Source: Shewanella benthica KT99 | Lineage (GTDB): Bacteria > Pseudomonadota > Gammaproteobacteria > Enterobacterales > Shewanellaceae | Length of the DNA stretch: 64,000 nucleotides | Assembly (NCBI RefSeq): GCF_000172075.1 | Contig: NZ_ABIC01000011.1 | Location: forward strand, 48,571 to 112,570 | Reading direction: 5' to 3' | Shown: positions 48,415 through 57,613 of the stretch, one piece after another | How the letters are laid out: each line of letters opens with the position of its first letter | How positions within the stretch are numbered: position 1 is the stretch's first letter | Translations under genes and position numbers: made by a program | The notes under the pieces: model-generated | Database searches by the model: none | Seen by the model: only the letters and a program-made list of their open reading frames with translations | What the model was told of the DNA's origin: nothing

Positions 48415-49551
48415 GTGCGACGTGAAGTCGTATGAAGCGTTGTTCACCACGATAAGAGTGAACCATCTGTATCACCAGATGACCCTATGGCTCTGAATAA
48501 AGTAGCGAGCCAGACAATGTAACGAAGTCCATTGGACGGGAACAGAATCGTGAGAGGACGTTCCTCCTGATAACCACAAATCGGGTGAGTGCTAGTGAGT
48601 CAGTAAGATGAATGAAAGTGAATCCATATAATATGCGTAATTTCACAAGCAGCGGAAGTGGTTTACACGCTGTGGCCAAAAGGCAACGAGAGTAGGAAAG
48701 AAGTTTGCGTGTATTCTTTCGTGATCAACACGCTCTCCGCATTATAGTGGGCATCTACCCTGACATTGCGTGACATACGGAACACGGTAAGCCTGTATCG
48801 CTCCTAATGAGAAAGCTCTCTGCAAAGAGAGCCGATAGTGATGCAGGTAAAGGAGGCTGGAGAAAGCTAATGCTGCATTGTAATGATGCAGATACAGACT
48901 TATGTCTGGCACGAAAGTGGGCCCACTTCCAGCTGGTCTCCCGTTGCAAGATGATTTGAGGAACTTTATTTATGGAGAAACGCAAATGATAACTTCATCT
49001 GAAGTTAGTGCCTCTCCTTGCGGCACTCAGTGGCAATCCATCAACTGGAAAACCATTGAGCAGCAAGTATTAAAGCTTCAAATGCGCATTGCAAAAGCAA
49101 CCAGAGAAGGTAGGCGAGGTAAAGTGAAAGCTTTGCAATGGTTACTGACTCACTCAAAAGCAGCAAAATTTCTTGCTGTTAAACGAGTATCACAAAACAA
49201 AGGCAGTAAAACGCCAGGAATTGACGGCATCATCTGGAACACCGATGCTCGTCGCATGACTGCGATTAATCAACTGAGCCGAAAAGGCTATCAAGCTAAA
49301 CCGCTCAGGCGGCTCTATATCCCCAAGAAAAACGGCAAACTCAGGCCATTAGGCATTCCATGCATGATAGATAGAGCGCAACAGGCCTTGTATCTTCTTG
49401 CTTTGGAGCCAATATCTGAAACCGTTGCCGATGCAAACAGTTACGGGTTTCGACCTAACCGTAGTACCGCAGATGCGATAGCCCAATGCTTCATTTGTTT
49501 AAGTCGCAAAAGCTCAGCACAATGGGTTCTTGAGGGTGACATCAAAGGCGG
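48415..49551 (+). mobile_element. Group II intron, 5' part only (ribozyme domains I-III and truncated ORF)
   Basis: GTGCGACG at 48415 fits the 5' splice-site consensus GTGYG. About 570 bases of structured, non-coding sequence follow, then an intron-encoded reverse transcriptase. Everything 3' of the polymerase N-terminal region is missing, including domains V and VI, because an IS3-family element begins there and no intron sequence resumes on its far side. The ribozyme therefore cannot splice. Assignment of the 5' boundary rests on the consensus and distance to the ORF. Confidence 0.75.
48986..49551 (+). pseudogene. Group II intron reverse transcriptase/maturase, truncated
   Basis: The ORF starts MITSSEVSASPCGTQWQSIN with GGAG upstream. 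It contains KFLAVKRVSQNKGSKTPGID, KPLRRLYIPKKNGKLRPLGI and NSYGFRPNRSTADAI, the RT0-RT3 blocks of bacterial intron maturases. It ends at VLEGDIKG, where the polymerase would continue with the CFDNI motif. About 190 of the usual 420-plus residues remain. The catalytic YADD motif, the X/maturase domain and any endonuclease domain are gone. After DIKG the frame runs six codons into the IS. Confidence 0.85.
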
Positions 49552-49587
49552 TGTGTTTCAAGGTAGTTGACACTCTTTGCTTAAATT

Positions 49588-50670
49588 TTATGCTGCCTTT
49601 TCCGTCTCTTCATCAGGCACACTATCTGGGTTCAACATTACCGCGCCGATGGGTTCACAGTTTCTAATTCCGTTAGGCCAGCGCATCGGATTCCTCTCCT
49701 GCGCAGCTTCAAGTACGATTTTTCGATTGGACAAAATATCCTTATCTTGCATCGCATGTCTTTTGCCTGGTGACACAAAATTGAGCTTGCTATGTTTATG
49801 CTCATCGTTGTACCAAGTGATAAAATCATCCACCCATTCACGCGTCTCTGTCAGGCTATTAAAACCTTTGCTAGGCCATTGTGGTCGGTACTTGAGCGTC
49901 CTAAATAATGACTCAGAATAAGGATTGTCATTACTCACACTCGGTCTACTCAGTGAGGCTGTTACGCCCAACTCTTCAAGCTTAGCTTTTATGGTCAGAC
50001 ACTTCATTGGCGCACCATTATCTGAGCGCAACACCAGTGGCTGGTTAAAGCATTGTTCGCGTAGCATGTTTCGTTGCATGAGCTGGGCGGCAAGCTCACC
50101 ACACTCCCGCTCATGGACTTCATATCCAACAATTTTACGGCTGTAAATATCTTCAAACATATACAGATAATAAAACTGACCTTTGATGACCGAGGCGCAA
50201 TAAGTGATATCCCAAGACCAAATTTCATTTGGGCCTTTAGCCTGATAAGCCTCAGGCTTACTCCTTGCCGTGATGTGGCGACTACGGCCACGATGATTGA
50301 CCTGTTCGTTGGCTTTGAGCACGCGATAGTATGTTGATTCAGAAGCAATATAAACGCCTTCATCCAGGAGTGTCGGCACTATCTGCGACGGAGGTAAACT
50401 CGCAAACCTCGATTCATTGCACACATCCAACACTTGCTGACGTTCGTGCTTTGTCAGCTTATTGGCAGGCTCAGGCCTAACGGCTGTGGCCCGTCGGCCT
50501 GCTTGTACTTTTCCAGCGCTATACCAACGACGATAAGTCCGCTTACTCACTGAGGCGACTTCACACGCTTTATCCAACCTTGCGCCACTATGGTGAGCCT
50601 CTCGGATTAACTCGACTAATTTAACGCGCTCTGCCAGCGGTGTTAGCTCTCCTCGTTGTCGTCTCCCCAC
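49588..50670 (-). CDS. IS3-family transposase OrfB (DDE integrase)
   Basis: The 360-residue protein is the catalytic part of an IS3-type transposase. It has an N-terminal HTH-like region (LDKACEVASVSKRTYRRWYS) and the integrase core. The catalytic triad is visible: Asp in IWSWDITYC, Asp in LVLRSDNGAPMK and Glu in NDNPYSESLFRTLKY. It starts at a GTG inside the 3' end of orfA. An A6G slippery stretch in AGAAAAAAGC just upstream is the usual site for the -1 frameshift that makes OrfAB. With orfA broken, active transposase is unlikely. Confidence 0.9.
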   Translation of the reverse strand: MGRRQRGELTPLAERVKLVELIREAHHSGARLDKACEVASVSKRTYRRWYSAGKVQAGRRATAVRPEPANKLTKHERQQVLDVCNESRFASLPPSQIVPTLLDEGVYIASESTYYRVLKANEQVNHRGRSRHITARSKPEAYQAKGPNEIWSWDITYCASVIKGQFYYLYMFEDIYSRKIVGYEVHERECGELAAQLMQRNMLREQCFNQPLVLRSDNGAPMKCLTIKAKLEELGVTASLSRPSVSNDNPYSESLFRTLKYRPQWPSKGFNSLTETREWVDDFITWYNDEHKHSKLNFVSPGKRHAMQDKDILSNRKIVLEAAQERNPMRWPNGIRNCEPIGAVMLNPDSVPDEETEKAA

Positions 50671-51142
50671 AAGGCACTGAGCTTTTTTCTGAGCACCAAT
50701 AACGCCGCGGTTTCAGCTAGCGCCTTATCTTTATATCGCAGCTCTCGTTTCAACGATTTTATCTCAGCTTTATCTGCTTTAGCCTGAATTTTTATCTCTT
50801 TAGCTTGAGATTTACTCGACTGAAAACCACCTAAACAATCTTGTTTCCACTCCAGTACATGCTCTCTATATAAACCCTTTTCTCAACAATACTGACTAAT
50901 TTCAGCTTCTGACATCGGGGCTGTTTCGATAATGACTGCAAGCTTAGCTTCAGCAGACCATTCATCACTGGTTAATGTTTTACCTGGCACGGGTTGACCT
51001 TCTTTTCTGAGTTTATCGCGCCAATGATACAAGGTTTTGGATGAGACACCTTCACTCTGTGAGACCTCTGCGACAGTCATACTTTGGGAGGCAATAACTT
51101 TTTAAGGATCGCTTCTTTACGTTCTTGTGAATATCTGGCCAT
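50643..51142 (-). pseudogene. IS3-family OrfA, broken by a frameshift and a nonsense codon
   Basis: The gene begins MARYSQERKEAILKKLLPP at 51142. After PPK the frame shifts; one missing C would restore PPQSMTVAEV. The helix-turn-helix region follows (TVAEVSQSEGVSSKTLYHWR). At SQYC a TGA stands where EKGLYREHV should continue with an Arg codon. The rest, a coiled-coil tail ending LAETAALLVLRKKLSALWGD, is readable to a stop at 50643. Two independent lesions show long-standing decay. Confidence 0.82.
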
Positions 51143-51278
51143 CTCGCTCTCTGTTTACCGCCCCTTATGTTGAATTAATGGATGATTTTAAGGGGTGACA
51201 ACTATCCTGACACATGGGGCACATCCCTCGCCGGACAGGCGTTAGATAACAAGAAAGTTATGGTATCCAGTAAATTAA

Positions 51279-51301
51279 CCTAATACCTAATACCTAATAC
51301 C
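51279..51301. repeat. Heptamer array, three units (CCTAATA)
   Basis: CCTAATA is repeated three times exactly, then CC, in the short gap between the IS end and the radA stop. It lies downstream of radA. Confidence 0.85.
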
Positions 51302-51339
51302 AAACCTGCCAAATGAACCCACAAACAAAATGAGTAGAG

Positions 51340-52713
51340 TTAATTTATTAACTCAAGAAAATCATGGATAGTCTTCACCGGATAAATCTTAGCCCCTAAC
51401 CCTTCCATCGACTTGTGATAGTTGCGGTGTGGAATATAGATCTCGGTAAAGCCATGCTGCACCGCTTCTTTCACCCGTGGTACGCCGCTATCTATGGGAC
51501 GCACATCACCATTCAAGCTTAGCTCTCCCATGATGCAGGTGGTTCTGGGCACCACAAAATCATTCAAGCTACTGAGTAATGCGGTGACTAATGCCAAGTC
51601 AATACAGGTTTCTGACTCATCAATCTTCAAACCACCGACTAAGTTGAAGTAGGTATCATGAAAAATCTTAGTGCGGGTATGCTTACGCAATATGCCAGTC
51701 AGCATCTTAATACGGTTCATACTGAGTCCGACGCAGACTCGCTGTGGAAACTCACCTTCAGTTTCCGTGGTTAAACACTGGATCTCGAGCAACAAATTAC
51801 GATTACCCTTACGAATACAGGTGATCGCCGCACCAGGAGATTCAGTCGTCGAACCCGAGAGGAAAATTTCACTGGGGTTATCGACACTGAGCATGCCCCG
51901 TTCAGTCATCTTGAAGATACCGACAGTATCGACATCACCGAAGCGGTTCTTATTGGCTCTTAGGGTACGAATTTGACCGTCGTTGCACTCGAGGTGAATG
52001 AGACAGTCGACGATATGGATCAGTGTCTGCGGGCCGGCAGTTTCATTATTTTTATTCACGTGGGCCGCCAGGAACATGGTGACGTTATTTTGCTTACAGT
52101 ATTGAGTCAATGCCTGAGCGCTGCTCTTCACTTGAGAGGGAGAGCCTGGGCTACCATTGGCGAGGTCTGTGACCACCGCTTGAATCGAGTCGATGACGGC
52201 AAATTTAATCTGCTTGGCATCGAGCTCGGCTATGATTGCTTCGACGCTAGTTTCCGCCATCAGGTACAAATTGTCTTCATTACAGCTTAACTTGAGACGG
52301 GTCACTCGATTCTTAAACTGTGACAAGGACTCTTCAGCGGTACAGTATAGCGATGGCATCAACTGGGACATGCGCGATATGAGGTCTGATAACAGGGTAG
52401 TCTTGCCCGCTCCGGGATCACCTGAAATAATATTCACGGAACCTGTGGTTAAACCACCGCACAGCACCCGGTCAAGCTCACCAATGCCAGTGAGCACCTT
52501 CTCGGCTTCGACTTCTCTAATCTCGTTGAGTTTCTTAGAGCCACCGCCCACCGCACCCGCATAACCAGACACAGAAGAACCCGCCGACTTGATTGCCCCT
52601 AAGCGTACCTCTGTGATGGTATTCCACTCGGTACAAGCGCTACACTGCCCCTGCCAGCGATGAAAATCCTGCCCACACTCATTACATACAAATGCTGTTT
52701 TATTTTTTGCCAT
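51340..52713 (-). CDS. radA: DNA repair protein RadA
   Basis: RadA is a RecA-like ATPase/helicase that promotes branch migration in recombination. The 457-residue protein has an N-terminal C4 zinc finger (FVCNECGQDFHRWQGQCSAC). Walker A is ISGDPGAGKTTLL, then FAVIDSIQAV (Walker B) and the RadA-specific KNRFG motif in ANKNRFGDVDTVGIF. A C-terminal Lon-protease-like domain follows (VGGLKIDESETCIDLALVTA, CIMGELSLNGDVRPIDSG). All motifs are intact. It is monocistronic and often neighbours serB; here serB is 4 kb away, with two genes between. Confidence 0.97.
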   Translation of the reverse strand: MAKNKTAFVCNECGQDFHRWQGQCSACTEWNTITEVRLGAIKSAGSSVSGYAGAVGGGSKKLNEIREVEAEKVLTGIGELDRVLCGGLTTGSVNIISGDPGAGKTTLLSDLISRMSQLMPSLYCTAEESLSQFKNRVTRLKLSCNEDNLYLMAETSVEAIIAELDAKQIKFAVIDSIQAVVTDLANGSPGSPSQVKSSAQALTQYCKQNNVTMFLAAHVNKNNETAGPQTLIHIVDCLIHLECNDGQIRTLRANKNRFGDVDTVGIFKMTERGMLSVDNPSEIFLSGSTTESPGAAITCIRKGNRNLLLEIQCLTTETEGEFPQRVCVGLSMNRIKMLTGILRKHTRTKIFHDTYFNLVGGLKIDESETCIDLALVTALLSSLNDFVVPRTTCIMGELSLNGDVRPIDSGVPRVKEAVQHGFTEIYIPHRNYHKSMEGLGAKIYPVKTIHDFLELIN

Positions 52714-52967
52714 AACTCTTTATTACATCAGTTAAAAAATAGAGTTAACCTAACAATTAACCCATAAGTTCAAGAAGAATAACGTACAACGGAAGCCAAT
52801 AATGACTTAAGATAAAAGTAATAATAACGACTTAAATATGCTAACTAGCCTTATTAAGTATTAAGTAATATCAGCTGTTGCCGACATGATACTATTAACG
52901 GCCTTAGTTTTCAGCCCACAAGACCAGTAGATACGATTACCCAAGCCCTCTTAGAAGAAGCGAGTAA

Positions 52968-55382
52968 ATGAGTTTAGACGAACATAGTGCCCTAATTGAA
53001 CAGCTCAAGCCCCTGCTAATGGAACCCGATTTCCATGAGCTATTTGATAGTCTGACCACAGGCGAGTCGCATTCAACTCGCTTCTTACTCAAGATGGAGC
53101 TCAATCGCATCTCGTCGCCCTGCACTCGCATCATAGATCTAAGAGACAAATCTGAATTGCCCTGTGAAGCGCTTGTCCATGGTAAACAGCAACACTTCTT
53201 AGATGACCCAGCCAAAGTGAGTTTTCTCGAATCGGTGGCACTCTATCGTAATCAGTACACCTTAGGTGTTTATGAGAATGTCATCGAAGCCCACAAACTC
53301 AGAAAGCTAAAACAGAGAGACGCTGAAAAACCCCAAGATGAGATTCCAGCCACTCCTTACTTAGCCCAAGGGGTTGTCTTAGGCAGTTATTTCAATCGTA
53401 GTGAAGAGAGAATGAACTACAGCATACGTATCTCGGTGCTTCAGCCTAACCGCGCAGAGATTCAGGGGATCACGGTAGACTTGTCTGTCGGCGGAGCCAG
53501 AATCCGACTCCCCGTAAAACATCATTTCGAACTTGATAAACCTATCAAAGTTAAGCTAATCGAACTAGCTGAGGAATATTACTATGAAGATCTGCAACAA
53601 GGAGTCGACTACGAAATAGTCGATACACAAACCAGCAATGAATATTGTTGGATGCGGCTAAAACGTGTCGGTGGCTCCGATGCCCTATCGGAAATGCTAT
53701 CTAACCTGATCAGGAGCTATAAATTCAGATATAAAGTCGATATCAACGATGTACTCGTGGCCGCTACTGGCTTAGGGTTCGAGCGCCACTACCTGCCTCA
53801 CCTGCCTCATTTGCCTCTGTACCTAGAATCCATTGAGGGCCAATATCAAATTACCCATAAATTACTCAGTCGGGATAACCAACAACTGCAGTATTATTTT
53901 CAAGACGAACAAGATGTTAGCCAACTATCGGCGATGCTCTCCGATAGTCGTTTGAAAAACCTACTTATTGAGCCAGAAAATAAAGACCACCAACTATTTT
54001 TCTGCTTTACCTTCCAGACTCAAGGGCACATCTACTTCTATTCGGCAACATTAGCCGAGCTTAAACAAAAAAAATTACAGGCACTCTTCTTTAGTTTCGG
54101 TGCCAGTAAGCCTTCCTGGAGAGTCTTTAAGCTGGCGCACCATAAGATAGATCACGCAAAATCCTACAAGGCCTCCATGCTCCCCGGCGACGACCCAAAT
54201 TACAGCGCCCTAACCGAAGTCCAGCTGAAACGCTTTACCCATGTACTACAGCTTATGGATCTCACCACCGCTGAGTCCCAGCAAGATTACCTGTCTTGGG
54301 GCAACGTATGTAAAAGCAAAGCCAATGAATTAAAAGTTTTCGGCCAACAGAAAGTAAAAAGCAATCCGATAAAACTGCTTTCGCTGCAGTTCAGTGAGCG
54401 CCGAAATGAGGCGCGCTACTCCTTCAAGACTCAGGTGAAGTTAAGCCAAGGTAAGCTATCAATCACGGGCTCGACCCATGATATATCGAGCAAGGGATTA
54501 CAATTAACCTTAGATGATGCCACTCAATTTGATAAAGCGGCACCGATACACCTTGGATTTCCAAAGCTACAGCAGATATCGGGTAAGGTTCAACTCAGTC
54601 ATCTTCCCTATCGACTGATCAACACCCGTAAAAAAGGCGGCACGGTTCATCTGACAGCGGTAATGGGACATACTCCCCATATCGGCGTCGAGTTTATCAA
54701 TAAACTCATCATTCATAACAAAGATAAGTTAGAGAAGATCACCGAGGCCAACAGCGAGAAGAAAGAGCTCGCCGATGGTTTAAAGAACTTATTGATGCGT
54801 CACCTGGACTCGGTACCCTATTTTGTAGAAAAAACACAAAAATCAGCCAAACTCTCGCTGATAGGAATCGGCACTAATAAGAATGTCATCACAGATATAT
54901 TTGCCGCCTCGGCGAGCCAATCACTGCAATATAACCTAGAATCATTGCTGAAAGACGGTCGTTTGAAGAGAGATTTTATTGACCCGATCCGCGCGCTGAA
55001 ACCCCAGGATGGCCTAGAGTATTTTGAGACCTACCTGCAGGTTTCCAGACAATCTCAGGGAGAAGTTAGAGTAAAGTGTATTTCGCCCGATGAGATAGGC
55101 GATCTCGATGCCAGACTGCACTTTATCCAGCAGAGCAATAATTTAGGTCGGTTTATGGCCCTCAGGATCTACCGAGGTGCGGCAGGAAAACCCGATCTCA
55201 ACTATATTCGACGTGAAATGGAATATATCGGCATCCACGCTCATCACAAATCCAGGAAGCTCGAAGAGCTAATGTGGCGGATCATCGGCGTCGGCGAACT
55301 GCTGGACATCACCGAAGAAGTATTACTAAGATACCCGCAGCTGCATGAGACACAATCTAGCATCACGGCAGATGCTGGTTAA
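52968..55382 (+). CDS. Large protein with two PilZ domains
   Basis: The 804-residue cytoplasmic protein has no membrane segment. The first PilZ domain (about 140-230) has RSEERMNYSIRI and TVDLSVGGARIRLP; the second (about 475-590) has RRNEARYSFKTQVKLSQGK and HDISSKGLQLTLDD. Each contains the RxxxR-type loop and D/N-x-S-x-x-G motif, so both could bind c-di-GMP. The N-terminal 130 residues and the regions between and after the PilZ domains match nothing I recognise. This type is common in Shewanella and Vibrio between radA and serB, as I recall. The start MSLDEHSALIEQLKPLL looks right. Confidence 0.82.
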   Translation: MSLDEHSALIEQLKPLLMEPDFHELFDSLTTGESHSTRFLLKMELNRISSPCTRIIDLRDKSELPCEALVHGKQQHFLDDPAKVSFLESVALYRNQYTLGVYENVIEAHKLRKLKQRDAEKPQDEIPATPYLAQGVVLGSYFNRSEERMNYSIRISVLQPNRAEIQGITVDLSVGGARIRLPVKHHFELDKPIKVKLIELAEEYYYEDLQQGVDYEIVDTQTSNEYCWMRLKRVGGSDALSEMLSNLIRSYKFRYKVDINDVLVAATGLGFERHYLPHLPHLPLYLESIEGQYQITHKLLSRDNQQLQYYFQDEQDVSQLSAMLSDSRLKNLLIEPENKDHQLFFCFTFQTQGHIYFYSATLAELKQKKLQALFFSFGASKPSWRVFKLAHHKIDHAKSYKASMLPGDDPNYSALTEVQLKRFTHVLQLMDLTTAESQQDYLSWGNVCKSKANELKVFGQQKVKSNPIKLLSLQFSERRNEARYSFKTQVKLSQGKLSITGSTHDISSKGLQLTLDDATQFDKAAPIHLGFPKLQQISGKVQLSHLPYRLINTRKKGGTVHLTAVMGHTPHIGVEFINKLIIHNKDKLEKITEANSEKKELADGLKNLLMRHLDSVPYFVEKTQKSAKLSLIGIGTNKNVITDIFAASASQSLQYNLESLLKDGRLKRDFIDPIRALKPQDGLEYFETYLQVSRQSQGEVRVKCISPDEIGDLDARLHFIQQSNNLGRFMALRIYRGAAGKPDLNYIRREMEYIGIHAHHKSRKLEELMWRIIGVGELLDITEEVLLRYPQLHETQSSITADAG

Positions 55383-55400
55383 ATTAGTTATCTAGAATAT

Positions 55401-55423
55401 GAGTTCCTAGGATCTAGGAACTC
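55401..55423. repeat. Heptamer pair forming a palindrome after the PilZ gene
   Basis: CTAGGAT and CTAGGAA (55407-55420) are embedded in a 10-bp perfect inverted repeat, GAGTTCCTAG/CTAGGAACTC with loop GAT. The right arm enters the 3' end of the convergent hydrolase gene. It may terminate both. Confidence 0.8.
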
Positions 55424-56343
55424 GCCCCTTCAATCTGTTCATACCACATTTTTACCTGTTCGAAGTGATCAGCCCTTGCATCTTTGTGAGTCAACATATC
55501 GGCATGACCGTAATCATGACGGTAGCCTTCTGCCTTAGACAACAAGGTGTAGCGCACGTCCGAGAACTGACATTCCTGAATCATTCTTAGCACATCTTCT
55601 GGGTGCCCCAACACCTTATCTCCTAGGCCGGCGATAAACCAGGCTTTTGGCCACTTGCCTTGCTTAGCCGTGTTGATGGCGGCTTTGCCATAATCGAAAC
55701 CATCATCGTGATCGATCCAATCACCGCGCACCCAATCGATACTCTGAGCCAGAGAGGAGCGACTCTCATTATCCATACCCATACGCCAACGATCGGCGGC
55801 CAGATAACCATGAGACCAAGCGATTAGCGGCGCCATCTTGTTCCAGCCGATATCGACCATCATCCATTTTTTAAGGGACTTAATCTTGATGCTACGTTTT
55901 GTGCCAAAGGTGAGCAGAGAAGCTATGCTCTCCTGGAATAGCGGGAATCTGGAGATGGCGCTGGCCATCAGCACGCCGCCCCACGAATGGCCACACCAGT
56001 GAATGGGTGGATTATTCGGATGCAGGGAAACGATATAGTGATGTATTAAGGGTAACTGATCTCGAATGACCTGACCTTGACCGAGTGTCGATCCCCGCCG
56101 TAGTTTAGGCGCACTCAGCCCACGACCATATGTGTCGAGCACATATACCACAAAGCCCGACTCAGCCAGAAAACAGGCCAAGCCCTTACCCGAGTCACTG
56201 TAAAATACCCGACCGTTAGACATGGCACCATGGAGCATGAATATTGGCGATTTGCTCATGTCTGCATTCATAGGTTTTATCCGTCTGAGGTGCAATTTCC
56301 CATCCAGATAGGGAATAAACATCGAGGTTTGTTCAATAGCCAC
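55414..56343 (-). CDS. Alpha/beta hydrolase
   Basis: This 309-residue cytoplasmic protein has the alpha/beta hydrolase fold. The nucleophile Ser is in the elbow CGHSWGGVLMAS, the oxyanion-loop segment is MLHGAMSNGRVFY, and the catalytic His probably lies in YGHADMLTHKDA. A mid-protein Asp in AGLGDKVLGHPED could complete the triad. The substrate is unknown; the family covers esterases, lipases and related enzymes. It has no signal peptide. The last codons overlap the palindromic heptamer pair. Confidence 0.85.
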   Translation of the reverse strand: MAIEQTSMFIPYLDGKLHLRRIKPMNADMSKSPIFMLHGAMSNGRVFYSDSGKGLACFLAESGFVVYVLDTYGRGLSAPKLRRGSTLGQGQVIRDQLPLIHHYIVSLHPNNPPIHWCGHSWGGVLMASAISRFPLFQESIASLLTFGTKRSIKIKSLKKWMMVDIGWNKMAPLIAWSHGYLAADRWRMGMDNESRSSLAQSIDWVRGDWIDHDDGFDYGKAAINTAKQGKWPKAWFIAGLGDKVLGHPEDVLRMIQECQFSDVRYTLLSKAEGYRHDYGHADMLTHKDARADHFEQVKMWYEQIEGASS

Positions 56344-56554
56344 AGCGTATATCTTATTTTTAATAAAGATTAATTTAGCTCATAAATTACTGAGTCAACA
56401 GACAAAAAACAAGCATAATTACTCAATCAGATTCAAATCAAACAAGCGACGAAGAAAAACCTAAGTGGTCAGAGGTTATAGAGGACAGTTTTAAACGAAA
56501 TTTTAAATACACCAGGGTGGACCACCCCTCACATCACCTGGCAAACTTCACCCA

Positions 56555-57535
56555 CTAACGAAGCTGCAACAAGTAGGGCAGAGCCTTGAGATTAAGCTTG
56601 CTGATAGCGACATCGGCGGCCTGCTCGAGTTTAGGTTTCGCATGGTAAGCGATACCATAATCGGCAATCTCGATCATGGGAATATCGTTGGCACCATCGC
56701 CGATGGCGAGTCTTTGGCCCACGGGAATTTGCCACATCTCGGCGCAGCGGATCACAGTGTCAGCCTTAAATTGTGCGTCGACCACCTGGCCGGTTATGGT
56801 TCCGGCAAGTTTACCTTGCTCGATAACCAAGTCGTTTGCATAGGCGGCATCTAAACCCAGAAGCTGTTTCAAGTGACCAACGAAAGGAGTGAAACCGCCT
56901 GAGGCCACCACGATTTTCCAGCCATAATGCTGTAACTCTTCGACTGACTCGACTAGCCCCGGCATCAAGGGCAGCCGATCGCACAAGTCTTGAATGATCT
57001 GCTCATCGGCACCTTCGAGCTGGGCCACGCGAGCACGCAGGCTCTCTTCAAAATCCAACTCGCCTTGCATGGCACGCTCAGTCACTGCCGCAACCGCAGC
57101 ACCGACTCCGGCCATCACGGCCAGCTCATCGATACACTCGATCTCAATCGCCGTAGAGTCCATGTCCATCACTAACAGGCCCGGCTGATTTAACTGCGCC
57201 TGCTTAGCTGAAATAGGAAATGTTTCAACCCCTTGGATAGAAGATATCAGTTGCATCTGTGGCAGATTTAGTGGTTCATCGGCACAGATTTCGATGCAAT
57301 TGAGTCCAGTTTTACGCTCGATAATCGCTAAACTCAAATTTTGCTGTAACTGACCAATGGCCGTGACGAGTGCAGCTCCATCTGATTTATTATCAAAGAC
57401 ACAACGAATTCTCATCTCACAGAGCGGAGCTTTGATCTCCGTATGCTTGGACAAAATCTGACTCTGATATTGAAAACGGTTATTTTCTCCACTCGATAAC
57501 CAAGAAAACAGCAAGGTATGACTCAGACTTTCCAT
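56555..57535 (-). CDS. serB: Phosphoserine phosphatase SerB
   Basis: SerB dephosphorylates phosphoserine in the last step of serine synthesis. The C-terminal HAD domain has the nucleophile motif LVMDMDSTAIEIECIDELA, motif II VVASGGFTPFVG and motif IV GDGANDIPMIEIA. An N-terminal regulatory region of about 110 residues precedes it, as in enterobacterial SerB. I chose the ATG at 57535 (326 residues, MESLSHTLLFSW), with GGAG upstream; a TTG at 57568 would add 11 residues. It is divergent from smp, the conserved arrangement in E. coli. Confidence 0.95.
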   Translation of the reverse strand: MESLSHTLLFSWLSSGENNRFQYQSQILSKHTEIKAPLCEMRIRCVFDNKSDGAALVTAIGQLQQNLSLAIIERKTGLNCIEICADEPLNLPQMQLISSIQGVETFPISAKQAQLNQPGLLVMDMDSTAIEIECIDELAVMAGVGAAVAAVTERAMQGELDFEESLRARVAQLEGADEQIIQDLCDRLPLMPGLVESVEELQHYGWKIVVASGGFTPFVGHLKQLLGLDAAYANDLVIEQGKLAGTITGQVVDAQFKADTVIRCAEMWQIPVGQRLAIGDGANDIPMIEIADYGIAYHAKPKLEQAADVAISKLNLKALPYLLQLR

Positions 57536-57613
57536 TAGTAATGCTTCTCCAACTACCGGGCAAGGCAATAATCAATTATGATTAGCTAAACCCTTCAAAA
57601 ATACAGGTATATA

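Larger units (their letters stand above)
49552..51214 (-). mobile_element. IS3-family insertion sequence (decayed)
   Basis: The element is about 1.66 kb. Its ends are imperfect inverted repeats: TGTGTTTCAAGGTAGTTGAC at the left, and at the right TGTGTCAGGATAGTTGTCAC read inwards. It holds overlapping orfA and orfB on the minus strand. OrfB is complete; orfA has a frameshift and a nonsense codon. No target-site duplication is visible, and the sequences on its two sides do not belong to one intron. That points to an adjacent deletion after insertion. The exact ends are uncertain by a few bases. Confidence 0.82.

Noticed and set aside
48058..48435. 125-codon plus-strand frame left of the intron
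   Set aside because: Arg/Leu-rich translation without family resemblance, no ribosome-binding site, and it runs into the intron 5' end; the convergent minus-strand frame is slightly better but also weak.
51215..51250. Possible integron attC end (GGCGTTAGAT) right of the IS
   Set aside because: Only one half-site resembling GTTRRRY is present and no matching partner lies within reach; a chance match is likelier.
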